From Onchocerca lupi (lineage: Eukaryota; Nematoda; Chromadorea; Rhabditida; Onchocercidae), in the NCBI GenBank assembly GCA_028564675.1, contig JAOVVO010000404.1, positions 1 through 64,000 of the forward strand: a stretch of 64,000 bases of DNA, read 5' to 3'. Position numbers and translations under genes: made by a program. Under the pieces are notes generated by a model. The model worked only from the letters and a program-made list of their open reading frames with translations, did not search any database and was not told the DNA's origin. Below are positions 1-11,380 of this stretch, one piece after another. Each line of letters starts with the position of its first letter. The first letter of the stretch is position 1.

Positions 1-106
1 TATGATCTTCGCCAGCTAAATTCGATACATGACAGGTATATCGACCTGCATGATTCATTTGAGGTGTAGCTATTTCTAATGATCCATCATGCGTTTGTTT
101 CATCTT
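1..106 (-). CDS. Immunoglobulin (I-set type) domain exon, partial, left edge
   Basis: Read on the minus strand, an AATTTTAG acceptor just above base 106 is followed by 35 open codons to the window edge. The peptide contains DGSLEIATPQ and NHAGRYTCHVSNLAGED. The D/N-x-A-G-x-Y-x-C motif with its F-strand cysteine followed by NxAGE is the signature of the C-terminal half of an I-set Ig domain, as found in hemicentin, titin-like and cell-adhesion proteins. The rest of the gene lies outside the window downstream. I could not place the preceding exon between here and the next gene, so upstream exons may sit in a long intron or be missed. Which Ig protein this is cannot be decided from half a domain. 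Confidence 0.72.
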
Positions 107-1150
107 CTAAAATTACATTTTTCGCATCGCTGAATTTCAAAAAAATGAAAAGACAACCTGAAATGAGATAATAATTTAGAATGGGAGTAAAAGAGAATGC
201 ACTTAAGATAATATATCATTTTCCAGACATTGTTTTTAGATATCAGGATATAATAGGAGTTATAAACTGTGATTAATCTTGTTTAGATTTCACCAAAGTA
301 ATGCATTAATTAATGTCTATTATTTTTACCAATGAAAGCAAAATCAAATTCTTCGAGTACAAATAGGTGCTTCTGCTGATTGGTTATCTTACGATTTCAA
401 AATTATTCATGCATCGATGGTAATTTTTCCATTTTTTGATGCTTTTATTTACAGAAATAGTAGATCTTTCGTGATCTCAAAAGATGGCATTCTAATTTTG
501 ATCGTTTGCTACGATGATTGGTTTAAGTTTAAAAGCTGATTTCACTTCTAGTCCTTTTAGGACATTCAATATTTATTTCTGTGATTACTCATCCATTGCT
601 GAAAATTGATTTCTGATCTGAAATAATGAAGCAATGACCACTCATGCTTCCAATAAAAATGAACAAATTTTTACGATGTATACACAAATGAATAAAATCT
701 TTTGAATCTGAGATTTATGGAAAATATTTGCAATAGATTGAGAATTTTATTGCTTACATACTCCGTATCATCGATAATAAACGATCAAAAGGAATGAACA
801 AAGATTCCAGCAATTTTTCAAAGAAATTTACCAAATTTTGCTTGTTATCTTTTCATTTTCTCTTTAAATTATTTGAGATCTAGTCACTCTTCCCATTTTC
901 TATGTAGAGTTGACCCGACATTTGTAATTTATATATTGTAAATTCTAGGTCTGAAATTCTGTGGCATGCATAGTGAATATTATCATCATAGAAATATGCT
1001 TCACAAGGCTTTATATCCTTTATAAGAATTTATTTGCTTCATTTTAATCTTTCCCATCACTTACTTAATGATAATATTGGTGCATGCGTGCGTTTTTTGT
1101 CAAAAAATTAATAAAAATTTGAATATATTTCTAATATTGCATAGTTAAGC
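107..1150. other. Intron or intergenic, no gene recognised
   Basis: AT-rich sequence between the Ig exon (minus strand) and the sushi-protein gene (plus strand). I looked for further Ig exons on the minus strand and found none with Ig signatures. It probably holds an intron of the Ig gene and the promoter of the sushi gene. A TATTGCATAG motif at 1135-1144, seven bases before the ATG, could be a spliced-leader acceptor. Confidence 0.4.
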
Positions 1151-2538
1151 ATGGCTCTGAAGTTTGCAGTATCGATTATTCTCGTTTTGTGCGTCTATGG
1201 TCAGAAGGGATTCGCTGAAGGTAACGTTTCTAAAAATACTACCAAAAAAGAAGAAAAATACAAATAGACGTAAATACATAAAATATCGAAAAGAGAACAA
1301 ATCATACGATTCTATACGATTATTTTACGATTCTTTGATCGTTTTAAATTATAAACTTTGTTACATATAAGTGTTAACTATTCTAATGCATAATATTCTA
1401 TGCCAGTAATATTTCCAAGAACATCGGGAAGAACAAAAAAAAAATCTCAATTTATGCTCATTCATCATATATTGCTAGTTAAGTTGAATCAGTCAATCTG
1501 ATAGACAAAAACATTCACGTCATTAATCATAATTAGAACTATTGCGTTCTTCTAAGAGTAAGGTAATATTCGTAATTACGAACAATTCACCTATGCGATT
1601 CTTTCCATGATGCAATTGTAATTAAAAGAATTGAATAAAAAGGTCTTACGAGAAGGCATTTTAATCAATTTCATTGTTTTCTTTTCAGATCTTCAATCAG
1701 TGAAATGTGAATTATTCGACGAGGTAGAAAATGGTGAAATTATTTATCCTCTCATAACACGTACGAAAAATCAGATTGGCAGCATTGCATACCTGTTATG
1801 TAATCCTCCGTTTGTTCTTGATGGTAATGTGATCGCCGCATGTTGTAGCGATGGAAAATGGCGACCATCGCTTGGTTACTTTTATTCATTTCATTTTAAT
1901 TATTCAATTTCAAGCCTTCATAAATAAGTTAACCTCATTTCATTGTTGCATCGTTATTATCATGTCGTTGGAAATTTCGATTTAATCTGAAGATTATTTA
2001 TATGATTGTTGATAGCGTAAAATAAAAAATTCTCAATCACCTTCTCAAATAGAGCAAGTTTAATTTTTCTTCATTTTCAGGTATCTGCAAAAATGCAACA
2101 TTTTGTTTACCATATGTTTACAAAGATGCAGTGTCACTGCATTACAATTCTGCAAGTCTTTCTTTTTCTTTTATTGATTGTTATTTGCATTTATTTTCGA
2201 TGGTAACGAGAATTACACATGATACGGGAAGGTCGGGAATTCCCGATGTATCATTCATTAATCTGATTTTACTGCTCTATGCAGGAAAGAATCGTGATGG
2301 CAATACTCATTTTACTAATCATTATTAAGTTGAGCTTTAATTTCTTAATTGCTCTGTTCGTCTCAGAAAGATTTTTTTAAGAATGTAAAATTTTCAGACA
2401 CTAAAAGTGGTACCACTTAATACAACAATAGCGCTCGAATGTGCAGATGGACAACATGTTCTGGGTAGTGCGGAATCTAAGTGCATAGAAGGTATATGGA
2501 GACCAAATTTAGGAAGATGCGTCGATAATGTGCGTTGA
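1151..2538 (+). CDS. Secreted protein with two sushi (CCP) domains
   Basis: Proposed exons are 1151-1220, 1689-1874, 2081 to 2130 or 2202, and 2398-2538. Exon 1 gives a signal peptide (MALKFAVSIILVLCVYGQ). Exons 2 and 3 join in phase to a module with cysteines spaced as in complement-control modules, closing with WRPSLGIC. Exons 3 and 4 give a second module closing with WRPNLGRC, followed by VDNVR and a TGA stop. The paired W-x-P-x-L-G-x-C endings show the two modules are related to each other. The donor of exon 3 is uncertain: the GT at 2131 and the GTAACG at 2203 both keep frame with the last exon, and the shorter form gives the more typical module. Small secreted sushi proteins in parasitic worms may act outside the cell or at the surface, but no partner can be inferred. 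Confidence 0.68.
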
Positions 2539-3410
2539 TACATTACTAATTCGTGAAAAATTCTTTGATTTGTGAAAAATTCTTTGTTTGCATATTTTGC
2601 ATATTTTTAAATTCCAAATAAAATCGCTCCTTTTTGCAAAAATTTTTTGAATCTCTTCTTGCAGAAGTAAGAAATGATTTTTAATATTTTGATAGGGTAG
2701 AATTATACGATGAGTGCGTAATGGTTCCCGTTGAATTGAGTTTGATGAAGTATCACTGATAGTTTCGTCATCCTATGGAATTTCGTCAATTATTATTATT
2801 TGATACGGCTACAAAACTACCGAGAATTATTGATTCAAATTTTTTCGCAATGATTAATTTTGATGTATGCAAGAAAATGAGAAATGGAATAAATTTTTTT
2901 TGATTGTTAACAATTTTTCCAATTTCTTCTGATTTCTTTTGTATGGAATTTTAAAAAGATTTCGGCATTGATCGGTAATATTCAAATTGCTTCAACCATC
3001 ATAAGCCTAATGTATACGGAACTTACAATTTTTTTTTTGTTCATTGCGTATTTCTTATCTTTAAATGATTTAATAATTGAAAACTTTATTAATGAAAACT
3101 GCAATTCTTTTGCCACATTATTAAAACCATTCATACTTTCATCCAATTTGATATCTTTATACTAGATAATTATTCCATCCTTTAATTTCGTCAAGCATCA
3201 AATACGATACCATCTGAAGCACTCGAACAGCAAAGAAAATTCTGATTTCTAAATTTCAATTGTTCAATAATAAAAAAAAATTTCATCATACTTATCCACC
3301 TTACGCATATTAGCGGGTGATGTAACATCTTCATATCAAAGTTCATCAATAGTAATTTCCATCAGTTTCTTCTATACGTTGAAATTTCATCGATTTAATT
3401 ACCATTAATT

Positions 3411-3480
3411 CAATTACCAATGATTTACAAATATTTTAGTAATTGATTTAATTACCAATGATTTACAAATATGTTAGAGT
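3411..3480. repeat. 38-bp tandem duplication
   Basis: The block ATTACCAATGATTTACAAAT starts at 3413 and again at 3451, each copy followed by a closely similar AT-rich tail. Two copies only, with a few mismatches. No function suggested. Confidence 0.75.
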
Positions 3481-3981
3481 AATGAGATGTAAATATTTGT
3501 TTAACTCTAACCAAAGCGATAAGTTTACATGCATCTCTAGTAATTCTTGTTGTTTTGATTACATTGACACAATCACAAGAATGACAGCATTTGCAAAGTT
3601 TAAATATGAATATGTAAACGATCGATATATTTGACACATTGCACATAGATCATTATGATTTAAAACTTGCAAATAAATAATGCGAAACGTGAAAACAGGA
3701 TTGTGTTAGTTTTATCACTGATAACGAATGTCATGATGGAACAATTTGCATGTTGGTTTTTTTCTTTTTTTACAGATTTGAATCATTAATGAAATTTACA
3801 TAATTCAGATATCAGAAATGAGTAACTTTTAATTCTTCAATAATATTTTTTGATTCTTTTTCTTAATTTTTTTTTTAGATTTTCTTTTTTTAACATTAAT
3901 ATGTCTATTATTTGCAATCATCATTATTTCTGAAATCAACTAGTATTTTCAAAAATCTGGAAAGCGACGTATATTCTATTG

Positions 3982-4022
3982 ATTATTTCTTTCAGAAAAT
4001 TTAGTTTTCTGAAAGAAATAAT
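3982..4022. repeat. Perfect inverted repeat (18-bp arms, 5-nt loop)
   Basis: The left arm ATTATTTCTTTCAGAAAA (3982-3999) and its exact reverse complement (4005-4022) flank the loop TTTAG. It lies in non-coding DNA between the sushi gene and the small secreted gene. It could be a remnant of a small inverted-repeat element or a transcribed hairpin. Confidence 0.85.
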
Positions 4023-5504
4023 AATCTTGAATCTTAGCAGATAATTGATCTGATTTGCGATTTATTATCTACTCACCGCTTCAGTGAATTTCGCACATTT
4101 TTTGATGTATTGGCAATCAAGTAAAAACTAATGCTTAATTGTATGGCAATAAAGACTATCAAATAATCTATGATGAAGATGATAAGGTTCTAATGGTTGT
4201 TGTTTCTGATCAGATTCCAATAAAATCCGAAGAAACATTCGAGATGATTGATATTCCTGTTTCTTATTTTTGTTTAATGAATGAAGGAAGGAATTATTAT
4301 AGGCATCTTTAAAATATATTAATTATTATAATTTGACAATTTAATTCATGTCATATATTAATCAACAGAAATTGTTTGTTGCGAATGCTATTCTTAAATG
4401 CAGTTGATAAGCTATCACTACTGATTATTTTTAGAGGAATATGAAAAGGCTAATAAAATTAGGAAACAATTGTCTGAAGCTTGCTATCATCATATAATAA
4501 TTTCCTCTAACATATACTTCCATATTTACTATGAAAACTTTTTTTTTTTGAAAATTTTTTCAAAAAATTTAAAAAATTTAATTTCAGATAAATAAGCTTA
4601 TGAGATAAAATAGATGAAACAAAAAAATCATGACAAATTAAATGAATCCTTAATTAATATGTTATCAACGGATTAAATGGATTAAATGTAAAGTTCAATT
4701 TGATGTTAAACAAAATAATTTTGTTAATTACTTTCTTAACAATTAGGAAGAAAATTCATTTCACGTCAGAATGTATTATAAGCTTCAATAATTTAAAATG
4801 ATTTAGCAATATTGTATTATATTTGCATAAGAAATGTAAACTATAAATAATTATTGCTAGGACGAATTTAGCAAAATTCGTAATCCAATTTGAAATTTAA
4901 AATCATTTGGTAAATTACTGGTCTTGAAATTTCATTCGTAAAATTATAACAAGGAATTTGAAAATTAAATTTATAAAGCTAATATTAACTTATTTATTGT
5001 TTGTTTGCAAAATTAATGATACCAATAATTATACGAATATTTGAATATGTAAACTGATAATAGAAATTAATCAGATTTTAAAAACTGTGTATTTTATCAG
5101 AATGCTACTTGGAATTTCGCTAATTGTAATAAAATGTTATCAGATTAATTATGATCTGTTTAAGAGATATCATTAACATTTTATCATGAGATTCTAAATA
5201 TACGTATATTTCAGTATATCTGGATATATATAAATATGATTTTGAATTATGTATTTTATTAATCCTTTCAAATATGAGACAGAAGAATAGAAATTAATGA
5301 GACAAAAAATTAAAACATGAGTATGTCAAATATTTCTTAATAATTGTGAGAAAATTTTTACATCCCATATTATATACCTTTTCATTCCTTCAAAATTTTT
5401 TTTAATAGTAAATTTAATCTTTTTAAATTCAATTCAATTTATTAAAAGCATAATAATAATAATAAGAAATAATATTAGAAGTAATTAATTAAGCGAAAAC
5501 ATTT

Positions 5505-6080
5505 TTAATCATTTTGTTTCATATTTGCGACATTGTTATATTGACATAGCAAAGGATATTGACGACAGAACAATTTAACTGTTTCCATTGCGGCATTTTT
5601 ATCGTTATATGCATGCAATCGTGGTGTTGAATTAATTCTTGGGATAATAGGAGTAACTGAAAATAGTAATTAAATCATCGAAAATGATTAATCGATATTA
5701 AGATGCATTTTATGAAATATCATATTTCATGTAAATATCTTCTCTTTTCTAATATGCTTAAAGAAATCAAACAAATTTAGAATTTGATGGTAAATTTTGA
5801 AGAAAAACTTTGAAAAAAAAATTTAGAAATAATTTGAATAATTGATAATATTCAGTAAAATTAACGAAACTTTTCACTACATTATCAATATATTAATATT
5901 ACTATTGAAAAAATGCTTTGATTGATATTAATTTACAAGTGATAATTACAATTGCAATTTAAAGTAATTCATTAAAGTAAGAATTCTATTACCATTATTA
6001 TCAATTTCGAATGGAAGTGGTCCACAGCAATATATCCATGTAATTATTGAACAAAATAGAATCATTCGAAGAAAATACAT
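5505..6080 (-). CDS. Small secreted protein, 79 aa, two exons
   Basis: Exon 1 is 6080-5993 and encodes a signal peptide (MYFLRMILFCSIITWIYC) followed by CGPLPFEIDNN. It ends in a GTAATAG donor, phase 1. Exon 2 is 5656-5505, preceded by an ATTTTCAG acceptor, and ends with TAA. The mature chain contains one N-glycosylation sequon (NST) and the motif CRQYPLLC. Exon lengths (88 + 152) sum to 80 codons exactly. The protein matches no family I recognise. Its N-terminus (CSI-x6-CGP) and its C-x2-YP-x2-C motif recur in the mucin-like gene at 8915-11380 on the other strand, and both genes have a phase 1 first intron, so the two may be divergent paralogues. Confidence 0.6.
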
Positions 6081-8868
6081 AATTTTTCGATGTATACACG
6101 CAAATATTCCGTTGCAAATGAAGCGTAAACTATGCTAAAAAAAATAATAATGAAGAAATAAATGTAATAATACAAAAAAAAAAACAGAGAAAAAAAGTAT
6201 CAAAATTTGAAAATTCGAAAAATTTTTTTTAATTTTACATCATTTCCAACTTTTTGTAATTTTTTTTTTTTTTTTTTGCATTGCTATTTCATTTTATGTG
6301 AAATTATTGCAAATAATTGTTTCTATTAATACATGAATGGAATAATTATGTAAAAGTTTATAAAATCAATTCAATTCAATTGTCTGTAAATGTGAAATAA
6401 TCTAAAATGAAACAAATTAGCAACGAAATTTATTTCCAATGCTAAAAAGATGAAAGAATTTTGCAAACATTTTTCATACGTTACCCTAATTTTTTCCACT
6501 ATTTGCTATGATTGATTAGACCGTATGTATATATATATATATATTGCTATCTTTAAGTTTTCTTTTATTTATCATTCATTGTAAAAAGTCATAAAAATTT
6601 TTCATGCATGTAAAAAAAAAAAATTTCTTTCATTCATTTTTTTTTTTTTTTTTTTTTTTTTAGCAAAAAGACTCTTTTTTTTTTTTCACAGAAAATTGCA
6701 ATGATAAAAATTTATCATTGTAAAAAAAAAAAAAAAAATAAATATTCCATAAATTCTTGAAATGAACCAATTAATTCAATTAATTTATAAACATGATTTT
6801 TTCTTTTTATAAAAATTAATTAAATTAATATTTAAAAAAAAACACGAATAAAATGTTTTCAATTCTAAAAATTAATAAGAATATATATATATGCATAAAT
6901 TTAGATATTTTATTCTCCATAAAATCATACAATTTTTATGGATGTTACAATATGATCGATGAATATTTGATCTCTTATAATATGTAAAACAATATGATCA
7001 ACATTTTTGGAATGCATGGAAAATTTATGATACAAATTAAATATATAATCATTTAACGAAATAATCAAAAATAGTTTTAACTATTCAATGCTTGAAAAAA
7101 CAGTTTTATAATTAAGCATAAGCTAAATTTTCTAAATTTTGCAAATCATAACATTCTTTTTATTCAGTATTGATATAATTTTAGTAATTTAATCAAACAT
7201 TATAATGATAAATTCAAAAAGAAACTTTAAAATGAATTGATTCCTAATCAGTCACACCGAAATTTTTTCTCATATCACATATTTTTATTATAATACATTC
7301 ATTTGAATTAAAATTCACATTATTAAAAAAAGAAAATTGAAGTTTTGAAAAATTAGCAAAAAAAAAATTTCTATGAAATGACAAATAATTGTTTGTTTCC
7401 AATTAAAAAAATTATAGTATCCATGCTATATAATATCTAATTGAAAGATATTTAAATATAATCAGAAAAATGAAAATTTATAAATTTAATTGATTATTTC
7501 TGCATCAAATAATTGTTTCTTGCTTCCGTTATTTGTTTAATTGTCAAGTTTAGATTTTTTTTTTTCTTTTATTCTGAACTTTACTGACCAAATTTTTTAA
7601 TTTCACTGCTTAATTTTCTACTTTTCGAAAGCATAACTTATCAAAGTTTAATTCTATGAAAGATTATCACTTACTTTCAATTAACGCTCTCCAGATATTT
7701 TCAACCTCAAATTTGATCTTCCTTTTTTTTTTTTTGTTAGTAAATGGCTAATTAAAATAAATTGATTGTAAATGTGCAAAAAATAATTGTAATCGTCAAT
7801 TTCAAACTATTTTAAATATTTTTATGTACTAAATAAGAAACATATAATCTGCTTTTATCTTTCGTAACTTTTTTTTCATTCAAAAATAGAATATGAAAAA
7901 CTAAAAAACAATACTGCATATTAGATACAGAAATATAAATATTTGAAAATATCTATCAATGATCAAAGTATGCACATATAATTAGGAAATATTTAAATAT
8001 TAGTGATAGTTTTAATTAGAGTATTAATTAATCAAGTATCATTCTATTCATATATAATTATAAACATTCCAGCGTTGTATAAAATTAGTTCTACATTTTC
8101 CATCCTATATGCTAAATTTATCAAAAATTGTTCAATAATTTATCTGAAAGAAGAAAAAAAAAAGAAAAAAGACAAAAATATTACGATTGATGAATATTAC
8201 GATGATAGATACAATTGAAGTTGATCTTAGAACAATTTTATGATAGTTTTTGTGAACAATGAAATGATGGTATCATTATTTTAAACATTGAATAAAACTA
8301 TTATGACACCAAAAAGAAACGTATTCTTTGAAATGAATAAATGAAATTAGCACAAATAATCTCGTGAAAACTTTCATACTTTGCTCTTTCTTATAATAGT
8401 TGTATTATCAAAAAAAGCATTAAAATTATGATAATAATATATAAGAAGATTGTTCCTTTCCAACAAACCATACTAATATTCATTCATTTAAACCTTGAAT
8501 AACATCATTTCATGCTTTTTAATGTCATACTTTGATCTTATTGTTATCATAATAAAATTCAATGATATGAATTAGATAATCATTTGAGTAGTATTAACTT
8601 ATTTTGAAATGAGATAATACCTTATCACATCAATACTCTATATTGCATGATAAACTAATCTAAGCTATATCGAAATAGTTTTAAAGTTTATTTTTCTTTA
8701 TTTTAAATAGCATATTCATAATGTTAGTTTTAAATTGTTAAAATATTTAGCATATCATATAATTTGCTTATTATTAGCTAATTATGATGATTGAAATATT
8801 GTTGTTATCAATTAAAGATTCTGATAATTTAAATTTTGTTACTCAAATTATTATCAAATTTATGTTGC
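6081..8868. other. Intergenic between two divergent secreted-protein genes
   Basis: AT-rich sequence with long homopolymer runs (T tract about 6637-6661, A tract about 6722-6738) and a short TA microsatellite near 6527-6544. It should hold the promoters of both flanking genes. No coding region was recognised; the frame at 8003-8218 ends in a Lys-rich low-complexity tail and has no support. Confidence 0.5.
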
Positions 8869-8870
8869 AG
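8859..8870 (+). promoter_or_regulatory. Possible spliced-leader trans-splice acceptor
   Basis: A TTTATGTTGCAG sequence lies 45 bp upstream of the ATG of the mucin-like gene, with no usable upstream exon seen. In nematodes this arrangement often marks the site where a spliced leader is joined to the mRNA. Inference from position and sequence only. Confidence 0.35.
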
Positions 8871-8914
8871 CTGATAAATTTGGCTATTATTTGTGGTCAA
8901 ATTATCTGTTAATA

Positions 8915-11380
8915 ATGTTTCTTCATGTCATAATCAGCTGCTCCATTTTTCTATTAGTGCATAGTTGTGGACCAATGCAAGGTATGATAATATTTTTAAT
9001 ATTTATATTTACTTTCTCTTAGAATATTTATCAGATATGACCAGAAATTAATCTATTGATATCTTATTGATCACAAAATTAAATTATATCGTTATTACAT
9101 GACCATTTTATTCCAACATTATCAATTGTTGACAATGCAAATTATTGGCAACAATTTACCTGGTCTGGATTTACTCAATTTAATCAGTCAGACATATGAC
9201 AAGATGATGTTTTCTTGATTACTTTGACAATTACAGGTTCATTTTTTCAACTAAGCTAATGCAATTAGGTTATTCCAAATCGAAACTCTAATTATCATTT
9301 TTCTAATAAAATTTCATATTTCAGGTCTTCCAGGAATAAATCAGATAGAGTTAGATTCTGATGCGTCACCACATGAACCTTCCTTTGCTTGCCATCTATA
9401 TCCTTGGACCTGTGGACTTAATCATAGTCAGGTTATAACACAATTTGTACAAGCTGTATCTAAAAATGCCACCAATGCTACGACGACAAAGACTTCTAAA
9501 AATGCAAAACCAGTGATGAATAGTGCAAAAGCACCAAAAACAACAACTACGACAAAAGCGCCAACAACAACTACGACAAAAGCGCCAACAACAACAACTA
9601 CTACTACAACAGAAGCACCAACAACAACAACAACAACAACTACAACAGAAGCACCAACAACAACAACAACTACTACTACAGAAGCACCAACAACAACAAC
9701 AACTACTACTACAGAAGCACCAACAACAACAACTACGACAAAAGCGCCAACAACAACTACTGCAACAGAAGCACCAACAACAACAACTACAACAGAAGCA
9801 CGAACAACAAGAACAGTAATCATTCCTACTACTGCAGAGCCAATTATTAGGCCAATTCGATATCCTGGACAAGCACGAACAGCGCAAGAAGCGATGGAGA
9901 ATTTGAAGAAGTCAATACATCAAGCGGTCTGTGATTTTGAAATTCAATTTAAATTGAAGCAATCGAACATTTTGAAAGATATTCTTCTGACAACAATCAT
10001 TATTTCGCTCTTAAGTCTAAAATCTTTTTTTGTTAGATAATACTTTTCAGAAATGATTAAATTTGAAATTGTTTGATCTCTTGATCTCACAAAGAAATTT
10101 TCTCGATAAATAGAATGTCATATAAGGATGAACATATTTCTTTTTTTTTTCGCAGTTTTTAAAAATATGAATTTATTCTATTAATCTTAATGCGTTGCGT
10201 ATTTATACATTTCTAGAAGAAGCTGATAATCGGAATTGATATAGAAAACTGATAAGATCAGTATTTCTAAATTCCATCTACTTTAAATGAAAGCTAGAAC
10301 AAGGGAAGTAATGAGATAAATTATTAATGACAGTAATCAGTATTTAATCTTATTTTTATCTCTAGAAAGATTGGAAGGCTTAGTTACAAGAGGAAATTTG
10401 AATATTTAGAACATTCTTTTTTCTTCTAAAATTTTATTGTTTTTTTTTTTTCATTTTTTTTTCCAATCTATTTTAAATTAGATCAAAGAATCATTCAAAT
10501 ATTTACTCTTTTATTTTTGCAGTTTACACGAATGTTAGTGAATGTTGGATTAAATCCGACTATAAACTATACCGTACAAGGTTATAAACCAGATAATGTG
10601 ACGATTGCAACAGATATAACTCATGGACAAATATGGTCCCGTGATATAGGCGCATATGTCGTAAAGGATAACATTGTTATCGCATTTGTTAATGGTAGCA
10701 GATATGATAAGGTTTGTTTAATTTTTATTAACTTCTCATTTTACTCCAAAAACTTAACTTTATGATTGGATTGCGAAAGAATTTACAAAAGTTGTCAACG
10801 AAAAATAAAAAAACATTAAAAATTTTAAACTAAAGTTGAATTTAAAAAAAAAAAAAGCGCCATCTTATACATTTCATTTTTCTTTGTAAAATATTTTTCC
10901 TTTTAAATTTTAACATAACATCATAATTTATCGAGCAAAAATTTATTTTGCAATTATCCTCACTTATATTTTTGTTAATTAATTTTCATTTCTATAAATC
11001 TTAAATTTTTGCTCATTAGAAATGAAGCTGATACTTGCAATAAATATACCTAGATAAATAAATATGCCTATTTTTGAAGATTAATATCAGTAATGTATAA
11101 AAACGATCTTCATGATTGCAGCAGTAATTTCTGCAAAGTTATTTTTAGTTTCACTCACGTGCGTGCGTGTATCAATATATGTATATTGGAATGAATTAAT
11201 CAAAAAATTTAAAAAAATTTATTATTTCATTCAATTTTTTTTTAGGCAATATCGATCGAATTGCACAATATTGAGTTTCCCCTGACGTATAACTTTTGGA
11301 AAGAAGCTGGGGCGGTGTTTGCAAGATATTTAAGAAACATGTCAAAAGTTTTAATTTATAAAATGTATGTCGAAGTTTAA
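8915..11380 (+). CDS. Secreted mucin-like protein with Thr-rich stalk
   Basis: Exon 1 (8915-8981) encodes a signal peptide (MFLHVIISCSIFLLVHS) followed by CGPMQ. Exon 2 starts at 9325 after TTTCAG and encodes the Cys motif CHLYPWTC, then about ten (K/E)AP blocks separated by 5-9 threonines, a typical O-glycosylated stalk. Exon 3 (10523-10711) and exon 4 (11246-11380) are both phase 0 and encode a domain with sequons NYT, NVT and NGS, ending in TAA. The donor joining exon 2 to exon 3 is unclear: phase-0 GTs exist at 9816, 9927 (GCG|GTCTGT) and 10032 (TTT|GTTAGA). If exon 2 is not spliced, it stops at 10037-10039 after a hydrophobic tail (ILLTTIIISLLSLKSFFVR) that could be a GPI-anchor signal. 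A surface or secreted glycoprotein is likely; the family is unknown. Confidence 0.62.
9513..9840 (+). repeat. Thr-rich coding repeat, (K/E)AP-T(5-9)
   Basis: ACA/ACT/ACG codon runs interrupted by AAAGCGCCA or GAAGCACCA units. Copy spacing varies, as expected from replication slippage. Because of the triplet composition, other frames on both strands stay open (Gln-rich on plus; Val-rich and Cys-rich on minus); these are shadows. Confidence 0.9.

Larger units (their letters stand above)
2539..5504. other. Intergenic, no gene recognised
   Basis: About 3 kb of AT-rich sequence. The short reading frames (for example near 2968-3165 on plus and 3452-3646 on minus) have no signal peptide, domain or well-placed splice sites and read like chance. 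It contains a 38-bp near-duplicate at 3411-3480 and a perfect 18-bp hairpin at 3982-4022. Confidence 0.5.

Noticed and set aside
9396..9887. Long minus-strand Cys-rich and Val-rich frames, and a plus-strand Gln-rich frame
   Set aside because: They are read-through of the Thr-codon repeat in other frames. The Thr frame has the signal peptide, splice sites and flanking domains.
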